Shown: one piece after another, positions 31,782-43,111 of the stretch
How the letters are laid out: each line of letters begins with the position of its first letter
Position numbering within the stretch: position 1 is the stretch's first letter
Source: Chondrus crispus
Lineage: Eukaryota > Rhodophyta > Florideophyceae > Gigartinales > Gigartinaceae
Length of the DNA: 64,000 nucleotides
Assembly (NCBI RefSeq): GCF_000350225.1
Contig: NW_005179258.1
Location: forward strand, 258,146-322,145
Reading direction: 5' to 3'
Notes under the pieces: model-generated
Seen by the model: only the letters and a program-made list of their open reading frames with translations
Told to the model about the DNA's origin: nothing
Databases searched by the model: none
Translations under genes and position numbers: made by a program

Positions 31782-34700
31782 ATGACGGACTCTACGGAAA
31801 GGATTCGGATTAAGCCGCTCGATGAAAAAGATGACTACAGGTTGTGGAGAATCAGGATTTCCGCCGCTTGTGACAGCAGAGGTATCGAAGATGTATTGTC
31901 GAGTTCGAACTCCCACACCGATGCTACGCTGAAGAGCACTTTTGAAACGAACCAGAAGAAGGCTAGCAACATGATTGTTGCGGCTCTCTCTGACAAAGCA
32001 CTCCGGGTAGTCAGGTCCTGTATTGGTCAGCCAAATGAGATGCTAAGAAGGTTGGACGAGCGGTATGACTCAAAGTCTGCAGCTACGCGAGTTTCAAAGA
32101 TGACCGAGTTGATCAATCTGAGATATGACAATATAAGAAAGAACATGGGAAGTCATATTGATCAGATGGCCGCCGTACTCGAGCAGCTTGACGGAATGAA
32201 TACTCGTATCCCTGATGAGCTGTCTATTGCTTTATTGATTTCATCTATTCAGGTGCCTGAGCTATCTGCAGTTACAGCAGCAGTTAAGACTTTATCCGAT
32301 GAATCCATGACATGGGAGAAGGTGTCATCAAGGCTTCTGGAAGAGCAAAATGCTTTCAAATTAAAGCATAGTCACCACGAACGTGCTACACCGTCTCATA
32401 TGCACTGCGATCTGTGCAAGAAGAAAGGCCATGCCATCCACAAGTGCTGGCTGAACCCCAAGAATCCTAGAAATCGACTGGAATCTTCTAGGAATGGAGG
32501 CAAAGATGGAATGTCAACAACGGAGAAAGCCACACAAGCTGCATACGATAAATCTAAAACCAAGAAGAAGAGAGCAGCTGTGGCTAAGGCTCTCGTGTCA
32601 AAATCTGCACGTGGCTCTGTTATGATGTTGGACTCTGGGACAACTACGCACATGACTAACGATGTCTCAACTCTTGAAAACACAGTTGCGTGTGACGTGC
32701 CGATCTCCCTCGGTGATGACTCAGAAATCTCTGCAAACTATCGGGGGTCGCGCCGTGTCATATGGGCATCTTCAGACAATGAGACGGAAGTTGAGCTCAC
32801 AGAGACTTTGGCTGCTCCAGATCTGGCAATGAACCTGTTGTCTATACCTGCATTGACGGCGAAAGGTCTTTGTGTTTTGTTTTTGCCAAAGAAGGCAGTC
32901 ATTATGGATATTGAGGATAGACTCCGTGTCCTCGGTACAGCTTTCAAGGCTAATGATGGTCTGTTTTATATTCCGACTAACGATCGAATGTGCAGTCGCC
33001 CCCAAGAGCAGCCTCAGAATTGCATTCCCAGGGCCATGAGAACGGTCATAAGAAGCCACCTAGCATCAGTGGACATGGACGAAGAATCCGAAATTGATAC
33101 GTCAAGCGATGAGGACATCTCCGATCTTCTAAGTGATGACGAAGATGAATCACAGTGCGAGTCGGAGGAATCAGACACCTCCGAATGTGAGTCAGACAGT
33201 GAAAGCATTGTTGATTTGAAAATGCTTGTTGAGGGGCCCGATGCAACAGATTTGGAACGCACCGGGGAAGGATCCTCCCCAGATCAAGTATGTGATTCGG
33301 ACTCAGAAGGTGTGAAGATATGGCATTCTAGGCTTGGGCACATGGGAAGCGCAAACCACATTCAGAATTTGATTGATACTGGAGTCTTGGCTGCCCCACG
33401 AGTGGGCGAGAGCGCATGTGATCCATGTATGAAGGGCAAGTTTCGCCGTTTCTTCCGTGGAAGCCTGACCAAAGCAAAGACCCCTGGCTACATTCATGCT
33501 GATGTCGTTGGTAAAATCAAACCAAGATCTCACGACGGTTTTGAGTACTTCCTTGTCATTATTGATGAAATGTCGAGGTACGCTGATGTTTCTTTCCTAG
33601 AACAGAAAAGTGAGGCATCTGAGAAACTTTTGGATTTCATGAAGCGTTTTGAGCGTCAAACTGGAGACCGTGTCAAGTCTTTGCATACGGATGGCGGGTC
33701 AGAATTCACCAAAGCCAAGAAGTTTTTCGCAAATGAGGGTGTAGAAGTCACAACATCTACCCCATACACTCCATCCTCTAATGGTTTGGTAGAGCGTACT
33801 CATGGTACACTGCTTTCTCTAGCCCGAACTTGCCTAGTTGAGTCTAATCTTTCTTTGGACTACTGGAATGATGCAATTCGCCATGTGAGTCAAGCAAGAA
33901 ATATCATGATTCACTCCTCTACTCAGGAATCGCCTTATGTGAAGCTTTTTAAATGTAACCCTCCGTATGCCAAGCACATGCGCCCTTTTGGTTGCAGAGC
34001 TCTCGTGCAGAGGGTCACGAACAAATTGAACAAATTCGAGTCTCGTTTGAGGGAGGGGGTAAACCTTGGACACATGAGTGGTGGTTTGTACAGAGTTCTC
34101 ACTACTGACAAAATTGTGGTGACCAAACACGTCAAGTTCCTTGAGAATGAATTTCCTGGAATGTCGCTCTTGAGTGGCCAACCAAATGGAAGCATGGAAA
34201 CTGTCTTAGATGATCAGTTCGATGAGAGTGAAACAAGGGGTGGCAACCATTCGTGCAATACATCGAGTACATCAACCAGTGACTCATGTGATGAATTGCA
34301 ATCTGATATTGGACCAAGTTCCAACATTGTCGAAGATGGAACATCAGCGGATGTAAGCACAGATGAACAAGGTCAGAGAAGTGTGAATGTATTGGAAAAC
34401 CACCAACACGATCAGGACTTATTGCTGCACATACCAGCAGTACCTTCCACCCATGGAGTGGTTGATGACACGCCAGTTGTCGCTCACGGTTATCATTTAC
34501 GATCAAGGGCAAACCAAGCTATTCCAGATACAGTTAGCACTGATGATGAGCCCAGCCTGAAAGAAGCCTTGGCCTCACCAGAAGCCAATCACTGGAAGAC
34601 AGCAATTCAGGAGGAATTCGACACAGTTGTTGAGTCAAGTGCTTATGAAGAAGCTCCTGACCCTCCGTCACGGGCACTTCCATCAGGCATCATCCTGAAG

Positions 34701-36131
34701 CTCAAGCGGGATCAATCAGGAAGACCTGCTAGGTTCAAAGCACGACTAGTGGCACGAGGAAACTTGCAAACCGTCGATGAGAATGCCTATGAGACAAGGT
34801 ATGCTCCGGTTGCTTGTTTCAATTTGGTGAGAATCTTGCTTTCACTTTGCGCCAATTTTGGATGGTGTCGTCAGCAGGTAGACATTAAAGGTGCTTTCCT
34901 CTATGCACACCTACCGGAATCAGATCGCATTTGGCTACGCCTACCGCAGATTGATGGTGTTCCAGAGGCGAATGGAAGGGTTGTGAAATTGTTGAGGTCA
35001 CTGTATGGGCTTCGACAAGCTCCCAAGCTGTGGTACAGTACACTTCGCTCTACACTGAAAAATCTCGGGTTCCGCACAATGACGTGCAGTGAATGTCTAT
35101 TTTTGTTGAACAAGGGAAAGAAAAGAGTTATTCTACTAGTGTACGTTGACGATCTTGGCCTCTTTGGGAATGAAGTTCTGATAACGTGGGTGAAAGAAGC
35201 GCTAAAAAGGCACTTCAATGTCACAGACCTTGGCCAATTAACTCACTTTCTTGGTGTTTCCATTGAAAGTGACGACAAAGACGGGATAATCATGACTCAA
35301 AGGCCACTTATCCAGAAACTTCTCTCAAAAGCACGAATGTCAGATTGTAAGCCAGTAGCTTCCCCACTTCCCATTTCTCATATTTTGTACGAGAAGAGAA
35401 TCCCGTTGACGCCGAAGGAGGAATATGAAATGCAGTTTATTCCATACAACAGCATACTAGGGGCCCTATTGTACTTGAGCACGCGCACGAGACCGGATCT
35501 GGCTACTGTTGTGTCGATGTTGGGAAAGTTTCAATCCGCACCAGCACCAAGGCATTGGAATGCTATGAAGCATGTTCTGAGGTATCTAAAGGGCACAACT
35601 GAGTATGGGCCACAGTTCCGAGCTGGGTCTGGAAACCAACTTGAGGCTTGGAGCGACGCTGACTGGGCAAGAGACCAAGACAAGCGCAGATCTCGATCTG
35701 GAATTGTTCTCACCATTGGTGGAAACCCCGTCCTCTGGACGTCAAAACTGCAGCCCTCCGTTGCTATCTCAACTGCGGAAGCGGAATTCTACGCCCTTTC
35801 GGAATGTGTTAGAGATGTGAACTGGTGTAGAAGGGTACTTGTTGAGTTGGACTTGACACCCCACGGGTCGACAGTTGTGAATCAAGACAATTTGGGAACG
35901 ATTGCCTGGACGTCGGAAGTTCAAGGATTACGCAATGTTAAGCACGTGGGAATTAGGTATGCATTCGTCAAGGAAGCTGTAGAGGCCGAATCAATCAAAG
36001 TATTGTACACCCCATCACTCGAGAACAAGGCAGATGCATTCACAAAACCGCTTGTGGGTTCTGCTTTCAACAACCAACGAAAAGCGATCCATGTCATCCC
36101 AAAATCAACTCGTGGGGGAGTGTCAGAATAG
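31782..36131 (+). CDS. Copia D gag-pol polyprotein, intact
   Basis: The 1,449-residue polyprotein has the Copia order. Gag is first (DYRLWRIRISAACDSRGIED at the N-terminus), with zinc knuckle CDLCKKKGHAIHKC near residue 207. Protease MMLDSGTTTHM is near 280. Integrase HHCC is near 512 (WHSRLGHMGS, CDPCMKGK), with DDE at IHADVVG, LHTDGGSEF and NGLVERTHGT (573, 635, 668). RT has VYVDDLGLFG near 1120. RNase H shows AWSDADWARD near 1290. All catalytic residues are present and no frameshift or stop is seen. An acidic Ser/Asp-rich linker lies between protease and integrase. The stop codon lies 11 bases inside the 3' LTR. Confidence 0.97.
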   Translation: MTDSTERIRIKPLDEKDDYRLWRIRISAACDSRGIEDVLSSSNSHTDATLKSTFETNQKKASNMIVAALSDKALRVVRSCIGQPNEMLRRLDERYDSKSAATRVSKMTELINLRYDNIRKNMGSHIDQMAAVLEQLDGMNTRIPDELSIALLISSIQVPELSAVTAAVKTLSDESMTWEKVSSRLLEEQNAFKLKHSHHERATPSHMHCDLCKKKGHAIHKCWLNPKNPRNRLESSRNGGKDGMSTTEKATQAAYDKSKTKKKRAAVAKALVSKSARGSVMMLDSGTTTHMTNDVSTLENTVACDVPISLGDDSEISANYRGSRRVIWASSDNETEVELTETLAAPDLAMNLLSIPALTAKGLCVLFLPKKAVIMDIEDRLRVLGTAFKANDGLFYIPTNDRMCSRPQEQPQNCIPRAMRTVIRSHLASVDMDEESEIDTSSDEDISDLLSDDEDESQCESEESDTSECESDSESIVDLKMLVEGPDATDLERTGEGSSPDQVCDSDSEGVKIWHSRLGHMGSANHIQNLIDTGVLAAPRVGESACDPCMKGKFRRFFRGSLTKAKTPGYIHADVVGKIKPRSHDGFEYFLVIIDEMSRYADVSFLEQKSEASEKLLDFMKRFERQTGDRVKSLHTDGGSEFTKAKKFFANEGVEVTTSTPYTPSSNGLVERTHGTLLSLARTCLVESNLSLDYWNDAIRHVSQARNIMIHSSTQESPYVKLFKCNPPYAKHMRPFGCRALVQRVTNKLNKFESRLREGVNLGHMSGGLYRVLTTDKIVVTKHVKFLENEFPGMSLLSGQPNGSMETVLDDQFDESETRGGNHSCNTSSTSTSDSCDELQSDIGPSSNIVEDGTSADVSTDEQGQRSVNVLENHQHDQDLLLHIPAVPSTHGVVDDTPVVAHGYHLRSRANQAIPDTVSTDDEPSLKEALASPEANHWKTAIQEEFDTVVESSAYEEAPDPPSRALPSGIILKLKRDQSGRPARFKARLVARGNLQTVDENAYETRYAPVACFNLVRILLSLCANFGWCRQQVDIKGAFLYAHLPESDRIWLRLPQIDGVPEANGRVVKLLRSLYGLRQAPKLWYSTLRSTLKNLGFRTMTCSECLFLLNKGKKRVILLVYVDDLGLFGNEVLITWVKEALKRHFNVTDLGQLTHFLGVSIESDDKDGIIMTQRPLIQKLLSKARMSDCKPVASPLPISHILYEKRIPLTPKEEYEMQFIPYNSILGALLYLSTRTRPDLATVVSMLGKFQSAPAPRHWNAMKHVLRYLKGTTEYGPQFRAGSGNQLEAWSDADWARDQDKRRSRSGIVLTIGGNPVLWTSKLQPSVAISTAEAEFYALSECVRDVNWCRRVLVELDLTPHGSTVVNQDNLGTIAWTSEVQGLRNVKHVGIRYAFVKEAVEAESIKVLYTPSLENKADAFTKPLVGSAFNNQRKAIHVIPKSTRGGVSE

Positions 36132-36420
36132 AGCAGATGGCTCTAGTTGGATATTTAGCTCGTGGTATTTTGTGAGCCTGGATAGATCGATAAGGATCGT
36201 AATTGTATTTGCGATATATCACAAAGACTTCCTAGCTGGAAGCCATAACGGGACTATACAGTACGGCTAGCACGGATGTCCGTCATGTTCCTCTCATAGA
36301 TAGTCCCTCAGCTACGCTTGACAGTGTTAGGATTGAAAAGAGGAACATTGAATAAAGGGGTCGACTTCTTCGCAAAACGCGAGAAGGCGCCCCATCGAAA
36401 GATCAAGGTAAAATCTAAAA
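36121..36420 (+). repeat. 3' LTR of Copia D (300 bp)
   Basis: Identical to the 5' LTR. The gag-pol stop codon overlaps its first bases. It is followed by the target duplication gcgga. Confidence 0.95.
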
Positions 36421-36425
36421 GCGGA

Positions 36426-36969
36426 CGGCGTCGAGGTTCTGGCGGTACACGGACTTGAGGGTGGCGACGTGGCCCGCGGTGCACACGGCGAGGCGGTGGC
36501 CCGCGGGGAGGTTGGCCGTGGAATCCGCGAAGGGCATGGGCGGGGCGGCGGCAGACTGCGCGGACGTGACGGCGGCTTTGACGCGGTTGGCCGCCGGTTG
36601 GTCAACGTTGTGCATGAGCAGGACCAGGGCGGCGCCGAAGAGCGTGACCAGGGCGAGCAGGCGCCCCAGCGAGGATGGCGGGGCCGGCGGCGGCGGGCGT
36701 CGGCGCCGGCGGCGGGTCGTCGGCAGGGGACGGTCGCGTCCGCGGGGATGGCATCGCGCGAAGTAGGGGGAGGGGGAGACGTGGATCGGGGGGGAGGGGG
36801 TGGGGCGGAGAGGAGGGTGGAATTGAAAGCTGAGGGGGGGGATGCGACGGTGGGAAATCGATGGGCTCGATGCGGTACTACTGTACGTGTACAGTTGTGT
36901 GAACCAGCCTACGTGTTGGCGCATAGTATTTGTGAACTGGTAGATACAGGTTGAACACGTTTTACACAT
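36426..36969 (-). pseudogene. 5' part of the host gene split by Copia D
   Basis: The frame carries a Pro/Arg-rich N-terminus, one membrane segment (LLALVTLFGAALVLLMHNV) and a luminal start (HRLAVCTAGHVATLKSVYRQ), the layout of a Golgi type II membrane protein. RLAVC.aGHv.t recalls glycosyltransferase-like families. Removing Copia D with one copy of gcgga joins NLDAVR to ALGPYAAVFYHL in the same frame, so the two parts were one gene. The start codon is unclear; the first Met of the open frame is at 36969. Confidence 0.6.
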
Positions 36970-37249
36970 TACGAATATGAAACGGGGTCATACTGGAAGT
37001 GCACGTGTCACAATTGACGCACGCCGCAATGCGCCGTGGCCGTTCAGTGAGGGGTCGCATAGGCAGAACTCAGGGAATGGAGGCACTCTAAGAGAGTGCA
37101 AAAGGCAGCGAACGCAAAAAAAGAGCGCAGAGGAACGGGAATCCAGGACGAGAGGAGGGAAGAATGATAGGTACTTAATAGGGAAGCTAGAGTACGATAG
37201 TCTAAAGAAAAAGAGTCCGGGCAGTGGGTAGAGCAGACCGACGGCCCTG
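36970..37249. other. Upstream flank of the split host gene
   Basis: The sequence would hold the promoter of the minus-strand gene. The forward frame at 36977-37231 is Lys/Arg-rich and not supported as a gene. Confidence 0.3.
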
Positions 37250-37440
37250 AACGGCCCTCAGGGCCGTTCCTAACGAAGAGTTAGGTGTGCTAGCACGCAA
37301 GCACCCTGACATTTGGCATGAATGGATTGGTTGAACGGGAGTAAAAGCATTTCCAAAAAATTTTCAACCAATACATTCATGCCAAGTTTCAGGGTGCTGG
37401 CACGGCGAACTCTTCGTTAGGAACGGCCCTCAGGGCCGTT
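37250..37440. mobile_element. MITE-like element with long inverted repeats
   Basis: The 191-bp unit begins and ends with aacggccctcagggccgtt. The arms continue inward as CCTAACGAAGAG facing CTCTTCGTTAGG, and again as GCATGAATG...TTGGTTGA facing TCAACCAATACATTCATGC, leaving only a short AT-rich centre. It has no coding capacity. It is a fold-back or MITE-type non-autonomous DNA element. A target duplication is not obvious. Confidence 0.7.
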
Positions 37441-37500
37441 ACATTGCAACGACCACAGACACGACCAGCCTTACTGTAGCCAGAAGGGAGTCAGCCATAC

Positions 37501-37869
37501 TGTCGGACTTATGAGGTCTCGGAGACTCGAGATACTCGACAGATAATTGGTCACACGTCAGCCCAAAACGAGATCGAGATCGACTCGAAATAATAAGAAA
37601 TTTACATTCAGTCCGTCGGCGATTAGCGCCGACGAGACTGAGTCCACCACATATACCTGGGTACGATCCTCATCACTAGTAGAGGAGGCAGTTGGGTTTT
37701 TCGAAGTAAAGTGCATTTTATGCGTATCTTTGACAGAAGGGAAGAGACCCCTCTACCCAACATCCTGTTCTCCTTTTTCTCCACACCCCCTCCCGCAAGA
37801 GCCTTTACTGCTCGACGATTGTACGACGAGAACCTCGTGTGCAGAGAGCAAAGAAGGTTTCCAACGACA
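37501..37869 (+). repeat. 5' LTR of Copia E (369 bp)
   Basis: Begins TGTCGGACTTATG and ends CCAACGACA. Five single-base differences from the copy at 44200-44568 (about 1.4 percent) suggest a fairly recent insertion. The sequence just inside (ATCCGGATTCTGG) is not the initiator-tRNA type primer site of D and F. Confidence 0.95.
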
Positions 37870-37942
37870 ATCCGGATTCTGGATACTTATCTTCGCTCAT
37901 ACGTTTACCTTGAATCTACTTGTTCCCTAGTGGTTGACCACC

Positions 37943-39892
37943 ATGGCTACTGCTACCGGTGCTCAAGTGAATGCTCGGTACCAGCGCCTCAAGCGATCTG
38001 CATCTATAGTAGAACCCACTACTGAACATAGAAAACAGCTACGGGACGTAGCTCTATACACCCTCAACTTGTACCCCATAGCCGACGAATCGGCAAGTTC
38101 TGCGGGTGTAACTATGCCCCCTATTGATGAATTGAGAGAAGCCATGAAGAGTTTGATGCCATCACCTGAGGACATTCTGACTGTGGAACTACTACGCGCG
38201 CCTTTGTTCCCTCTTTCTTTGTTACGGGATGTTGCCACTCTCTATGGATTTGGTGGTGTTCTTGACGGTTTGAGGACAGCATTAGAACTGAGTTCTAGTG
38301 ATACCAGCAACCGTTCGATCATGAAACACGTTTGGTTTACAAACTTCTTAGGGTGCTCTCACGATACTATTCGCACCGCTGTGGGAACGTATCTTCGTAC
38401 TCGGGGATCACCCAACCTCCTAACCAGATAAAGGAGTGCTGCAACTGAAGCACCCGTCTTTTTAACTGCAGGTGTCCAAGCAACACCACAAGTCGTACCA
38501 GCGGACAACAGGGACAATTCCGGTGACACTCCGTCTTCGGTACCGAATGTTATTACCACTCCGAGAGGTAATGGAACTTCCCAGCATACTCATCATCGTC
38601 AAGCTATCAATGTTGCAGGAGCAGAACATGGCATTCGTAATGGTAATCAAACAAATGGTGCTGTCCCACCGTCTACGACTGTCGCAGGGGTCTAATCTTC
38701 CCTTCCGTATTCGGTAGATGTGAGAGAAGACACTCGAAAGGCAAAATATGTATTTCAGCACTTCAAGGAAAACCGTTTTACCGGTGGCCTGACTCAGTCA
38801 ATCGAAATGACGCTTCGCGACTACAACATATGCGCACGTCAACATCGCTTGTCTACTTCGCAAAAGGCAGACTACTTTGTTAACATTCTTAATGGACCGG
38901 CAAGGACATTATTCTTCAACAACGCTAGAGATGATATGTCTTTTGAACAGATGGCAGAGATGATGGTGACAGAATTCAACAGCAACGCACGCCAAATACA
39001 AGTATATGGAATACTGTCTACGTTAAGAATGAACAGTATAATGTCGGAACATGAGCTATCCTCATCCACTGAGGGCTTGACTAAGGTTGTCAGCATGATC
39101 GAAGAGATGTCACCACAATGCCCTCCACATTTTAGATCTGAATCGCACAAGATCGGATACTTGCGCAACGCTGTATTGGGCTACCCTTGGTCGAAGACTC
39201 CCATAAGTAATATTGTCACTGCGCAATACTCATTCAATGGATTTATCACATCACTCCGTGAGCACATGCAACTTGAGGAAGAGATACTCAATGTATCCAA
39301 GAGACCTACGGGTATCCGACATGCTTTCTCAGATGACATTTTCGTACAACAGTGTGGCCGTAACCCGAAGTATGTGCAGAAGTACCCTCCGAGAGGAGGA
39401 TTCAAGGGTGGACAACAATTGAATATTGGTCGCCCGGGCATTGCTTCTTCTCCCGCAAATCGTACTTTCGAAGAGAGCAGACGTCGGAACGAATGTCATA
39501 GATGTCGTGTTGCATGGCGTCCGGGACATCGATGCAAAGCCGGATCCATTCGGAATCAGGTGCGTCACCGGATGGTCAATGGCGAATCGGCAGTACATGT
39601 CATGTCTGACTTTGTCGCAGCCCTGGAGGGAGAACTCACTCAAGACCTCCCTGAATCAACGGATACCCCAAACAATTTGACACACGACAATGAAGCAACA
39701 GACCCGCACGTCCACTTCAGCAAGAACCCAGACGAGGTATATCTGTTCGATTCATTAACGTCTGACAATCCTGTTCAGGATACTGCTGCCGTTGAAGAGG
39801 AAGATAAGGAATGGTTCACCCATCACTTATCATCATCCATGTCTGAGGGACATACTCCTTACGGCACAAACATCGATGAGCAGGATTTTTAA
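37943..39892 (+). pseudogene. Copia E gag
   Basis: The start is ATG 37943 in a good context (ACCATGG). One frame continues to TAA at 39890, interrupted by TAA at 38429-38431 and TAA at about 38693. The middle (FKENRFTGGLTQSIEMTLRD, LNGPARTLFFNNA) is a retrotransposon capsid region. The zinc knuckle CHRCRVAWRPGHRC has a long C-x2-C-x6-GH-x-C spacing, unlike the C-x2-C-x4-H-x4-C knuckle of D and like that of many chromoviral Gypsy gags. An acidic tail follows. Confidence 0.8.
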
Positions 39893-40053
39893 CTCGGCGA
39901 CGAAGTAATCAGCCTCAACTTCGCCGCCCAGCGCGATGGGCAGCCTCCCATCGCACCACCCATCCGAGGCGCAAACAATCTCCAGTCGAAGTCAATGCGA
40001 CTCACATTCATGCAACGAAATTGAACAACTATAACCGTTGCCGTTATCAAGGC

Positions 40054-43000
40054 TTTGTATTGACATTGGAGCACCGAAATCGGTCATAGGACATGAAGAG
40101 CTGACTTGGATATTCGCCTAACAATACTTGAGATCTCCAAATCTCTCACAGCCACCGTTTCAGAACCGTTTCCGCTTTGCCGAAACTACTTTTGAGTCGC
40201 TTGGACAGATTAAAATACCACTTAAGACACCCTTCGGTGTTGCTCCTATCAACGTGCAACTTGATGTCGTTCAAGCAGACATTCCAGCTTTACTTGGGAT
40301 GGACATCTTGGACCGGGAATCCCTCATCGCAGACACTGTCGCGAATCGTCTGACAAAGCGAAAAAGGATCGAGAATAAGAAAGGAAGGATATGTTACATT
40401 AATGAATGGTCTGTACCCCTGTACAGGGCTAAAAGCAATCATGTTTTCGCCAAAATGTACTTCCCACCGAATATCTACTTCAGCAGAACACAACTTCAAA
40501 AACTACACAAACAATTCTTTCATCCATCAGCTCAGAAGCTGTTCAATCTTCTCCGCCGTGCTCGGCCAGAAGAAGCTACCCCTGGTACTCTGGAAACGTT
40601 ACGGGATCTCGCAAAGAGGTGCGATCCTTGTCAAAGGGTTCAGAACGCACCATCACGTTTCAGGGTATCTTTTGGAGCAGAGAACGTCCGCTTCAATGAG
40701 AGAATACTGTTAGATATCGTGTACATCGATGGAAAACCGGTCTTGCATATTGTAGATGAAGGTACGCATTTCTCTGCAGCACAATTCCTCCCAGACGTCT
40801 CAACGAAGACAATATGGGCGACGATACTCAAATGTTGGGCGACGATTTACACAGGTCTACCCAACCGGATAGTAGTCGACCGAGGGAGCGCATTTGGACA
40901 GCTACTCATCAATATTGGTGCTGTGTCTAATTGACAAGTGAATAGAACTGGGATAGAAGCCCACTCAAGTCTTGGACTCTGTGAGCGATACCATCAACCC
41001 CTCAGACAAACTTATCGGAAGATAATGATGGACCATCCGACTTCTGACCCCGACACCGCTTTGGCCTTATCAGTCAAAGCCATGAATGACACCCTGGGCC
41101 CTGAAGGACTTGTTCCATCTGCTCTTGTTTTTGGAGAATTCCCTAAGGTATATACCAAGTCAGAGACCCCAAACGAAAGAGCCGTCCTTGCGAGCCGGGC
41201 TAAATTGGCACATCTTGCAAGAACTCAGATGGAGAAACACATGGCAGAACTACGGGTGAAGAGGGCTCTAAAACAATCTACTCCACCAGCGTCGGACCGT
41301 GTCTGTGAACCTGGAGACCAAGTGCTCGTGTGGAGGGAGAAGCAAGTCGACAACCGCATAGGCGAATGGTTAGGACCCTTTACGGTCCTTGCCGTGGACG
41401 AGACAAAGAAGCTTGCATTCATCCAGGATGTAAGAGTTGGAGCTGCGAGACCGTTTAATGTAGCACAATTGAAGCATTACCATGCACCAGAAACCATAGC
41501 ACACTCCTTTTTCACACAGTTAGGTCAAGGTCCCAACTTCTTCTCCTCACCGAATGATCACGAAGTTCATCTCACCGAGATTCTTGACAAAGGTGATCCC
41601 CGATCTCGCTCCAAGAAAATGGGCGAGGCAAAGCGCAAGGAGATCAAAACTTTGCTCGAACGCGATACCTTTAAGGTAATATTGCGTGAAGAAATCCCTC
41701 CTGACGGAAAAGTCCTTCCCGGACGATTTGTACTAGCTCTTAAGTCAACTGAGGACGGGAACATCAAATATAAGGCTAGATATGTAATCGGGGGGCATCG
41801 AGACCGATTCAAGCACATGATGGTACACACGACATCAACTCTTCAGCCCCAATCCATCCGACTACTCCTCGCCCTAGCTGGGATACACGGCTTCAACATA
41901 TGGACTTCTGATGTTCGCCAAGCATATCTCCAATCCGCAGGACCTTTGGCACGTGAAGTATTCGTAATGAATACCGTCCCTGAGTTTGAGCTACATCCGT
42001 CGCAGTGTCTCCAACTTATAAAGCCCTTATATAGTCTGTGTGAGTCGGGAGATATTTGGCATGACACTTTGGACAAGCATCACATACAAGACTTAGGGAT
42101 GAAAGCTCTCCGATCTGACCCAGCACTTTTCGTCTTGATGAAGGATGGATTGCTCAAAGGCCTATCTGGAGGATATGTTGATGATCTCATTCGGGCAGGC
42201 GACGCCTCGTTCAAAAAACTCTCTAAGAAGACGAACGAGAGGTTCGAAATGACAGAGGACCAAAGCTTACCTTGTATGTTCACTGGCTTTTCACTTAGTC
42301 GTGCAAAGTACGGTACCATTACACAAGAGCAACATGCGTATCTAAGAAAGCTCGAGGACTTGGCTCCTGACGCTTCCTTCTCTCATTTCCGTTCCATGAG
42401 AATGAGGCTGGCCTGGTTGGCCAACACAAGGCCAGACTGCCTCTTTGAAATATCCGAACTCGCCCAAGTGACCGCTGAGAAATTCGATACAGAAAAGGAT
42501 GAATGTATTCGTCGACTCAATCGTGCTACTCGATACGCAGTGAATAACCGAGTATCACTCAAAATTCCCGTCCTTGATATGAACACATTGAAAGTGATCG
42601 GCTTCTCGGATTCATCATTTGCGAATAAATCAGATCTCTCTTCTCAGCTTGGCAACATTTGTTTGCTTGGGGACCACACAGGTTCCGTTGTTCCCATACA
42701 TTTCAAATCATACAAATCTCGAAGAGTGACTAGGTCATCAATGGCAGACAAAGTGATTGCATTTAGCGATCTTTTTGACGTCGCGGCAACACTAGCCAAT
42801 GAAATGGGCATGGTATTGTCAAAGCAAGTACCAATGCAACTCTTCATCGACAGCAAATCCCTCTTCGACATCTTTCCAAAGGATCCCGCACCTCAGAGAA
42901 GCGAATGATGTTGGACGTTGCTTCCGCAAGACAGGGCTTTAAGGATAAAACCATTTCTGATATTGGATTTGTAAGAAGTTCTAACAACATAGCCGACGGT

Positions 43001-43111
43001 CTCACAAAGAAGATGAACCAAGCCGTATTGCGCGACGTAATTGAATCAGGCCGACTGGACGTTCAACCGGAACAATGGATTGTCCGAAAGGACCTCCCAA
43101 GCTCTGTTTAA
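40054..43111 (+). pseudogene. Copia E protease, integrase, RT and RNase H
   Basis: Protease: CIDIGAPKSVIG (D-I-G-A) near 40065 and LLGMDILD. TAA at 40108 interrupts it. Integrase: HHCC (LHKQFFHPS, CDPCQRV), DDE at LLDIVYIDG, IVVDRGSAFG and, after TGA at 40932-40934, GLCERYHQPL. RT: YKARYVIGGHRDRF, SDVRQAYLQS, GGYVDDLIRAGD. RNase H: GFSDSSFANKSD, LFIDSKSLFDIF, then a frameshift at 42905 into RSSNNIADGLTKKM and the final stop at 43111. The integrase-before-RT order makes it Copia. Gag and pol are in different frames. Pol is rather well preserved in spite of the stops. Confidence 0.85.

Larger units (their letters stand above)
31358..36420 (+). mobile_element. Ty1/Copia element D, complete and probably young
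   Basis: It is 5,063 bp with two identical 300-bp LTRs, a primer site, a single intact 1,449-codon gag-pol frame and a purine tract (GTGGGGGAG) before the 3' LTR. It is flanked by the 5-bp target duplication gcgga (31353-31357 and 36421-36425). Identical LTRs and an unbroken frame indicate recent insertion. It lies in the opposite direction to the host gene it interrupts. Confidence 0.97.

Noticed and set aside
36977-37231. 84-codon plus-strand frame
   Set aside because: Low-complexity Lys/Arg/Gly sequence with no start context, family signal or conservation to point to.
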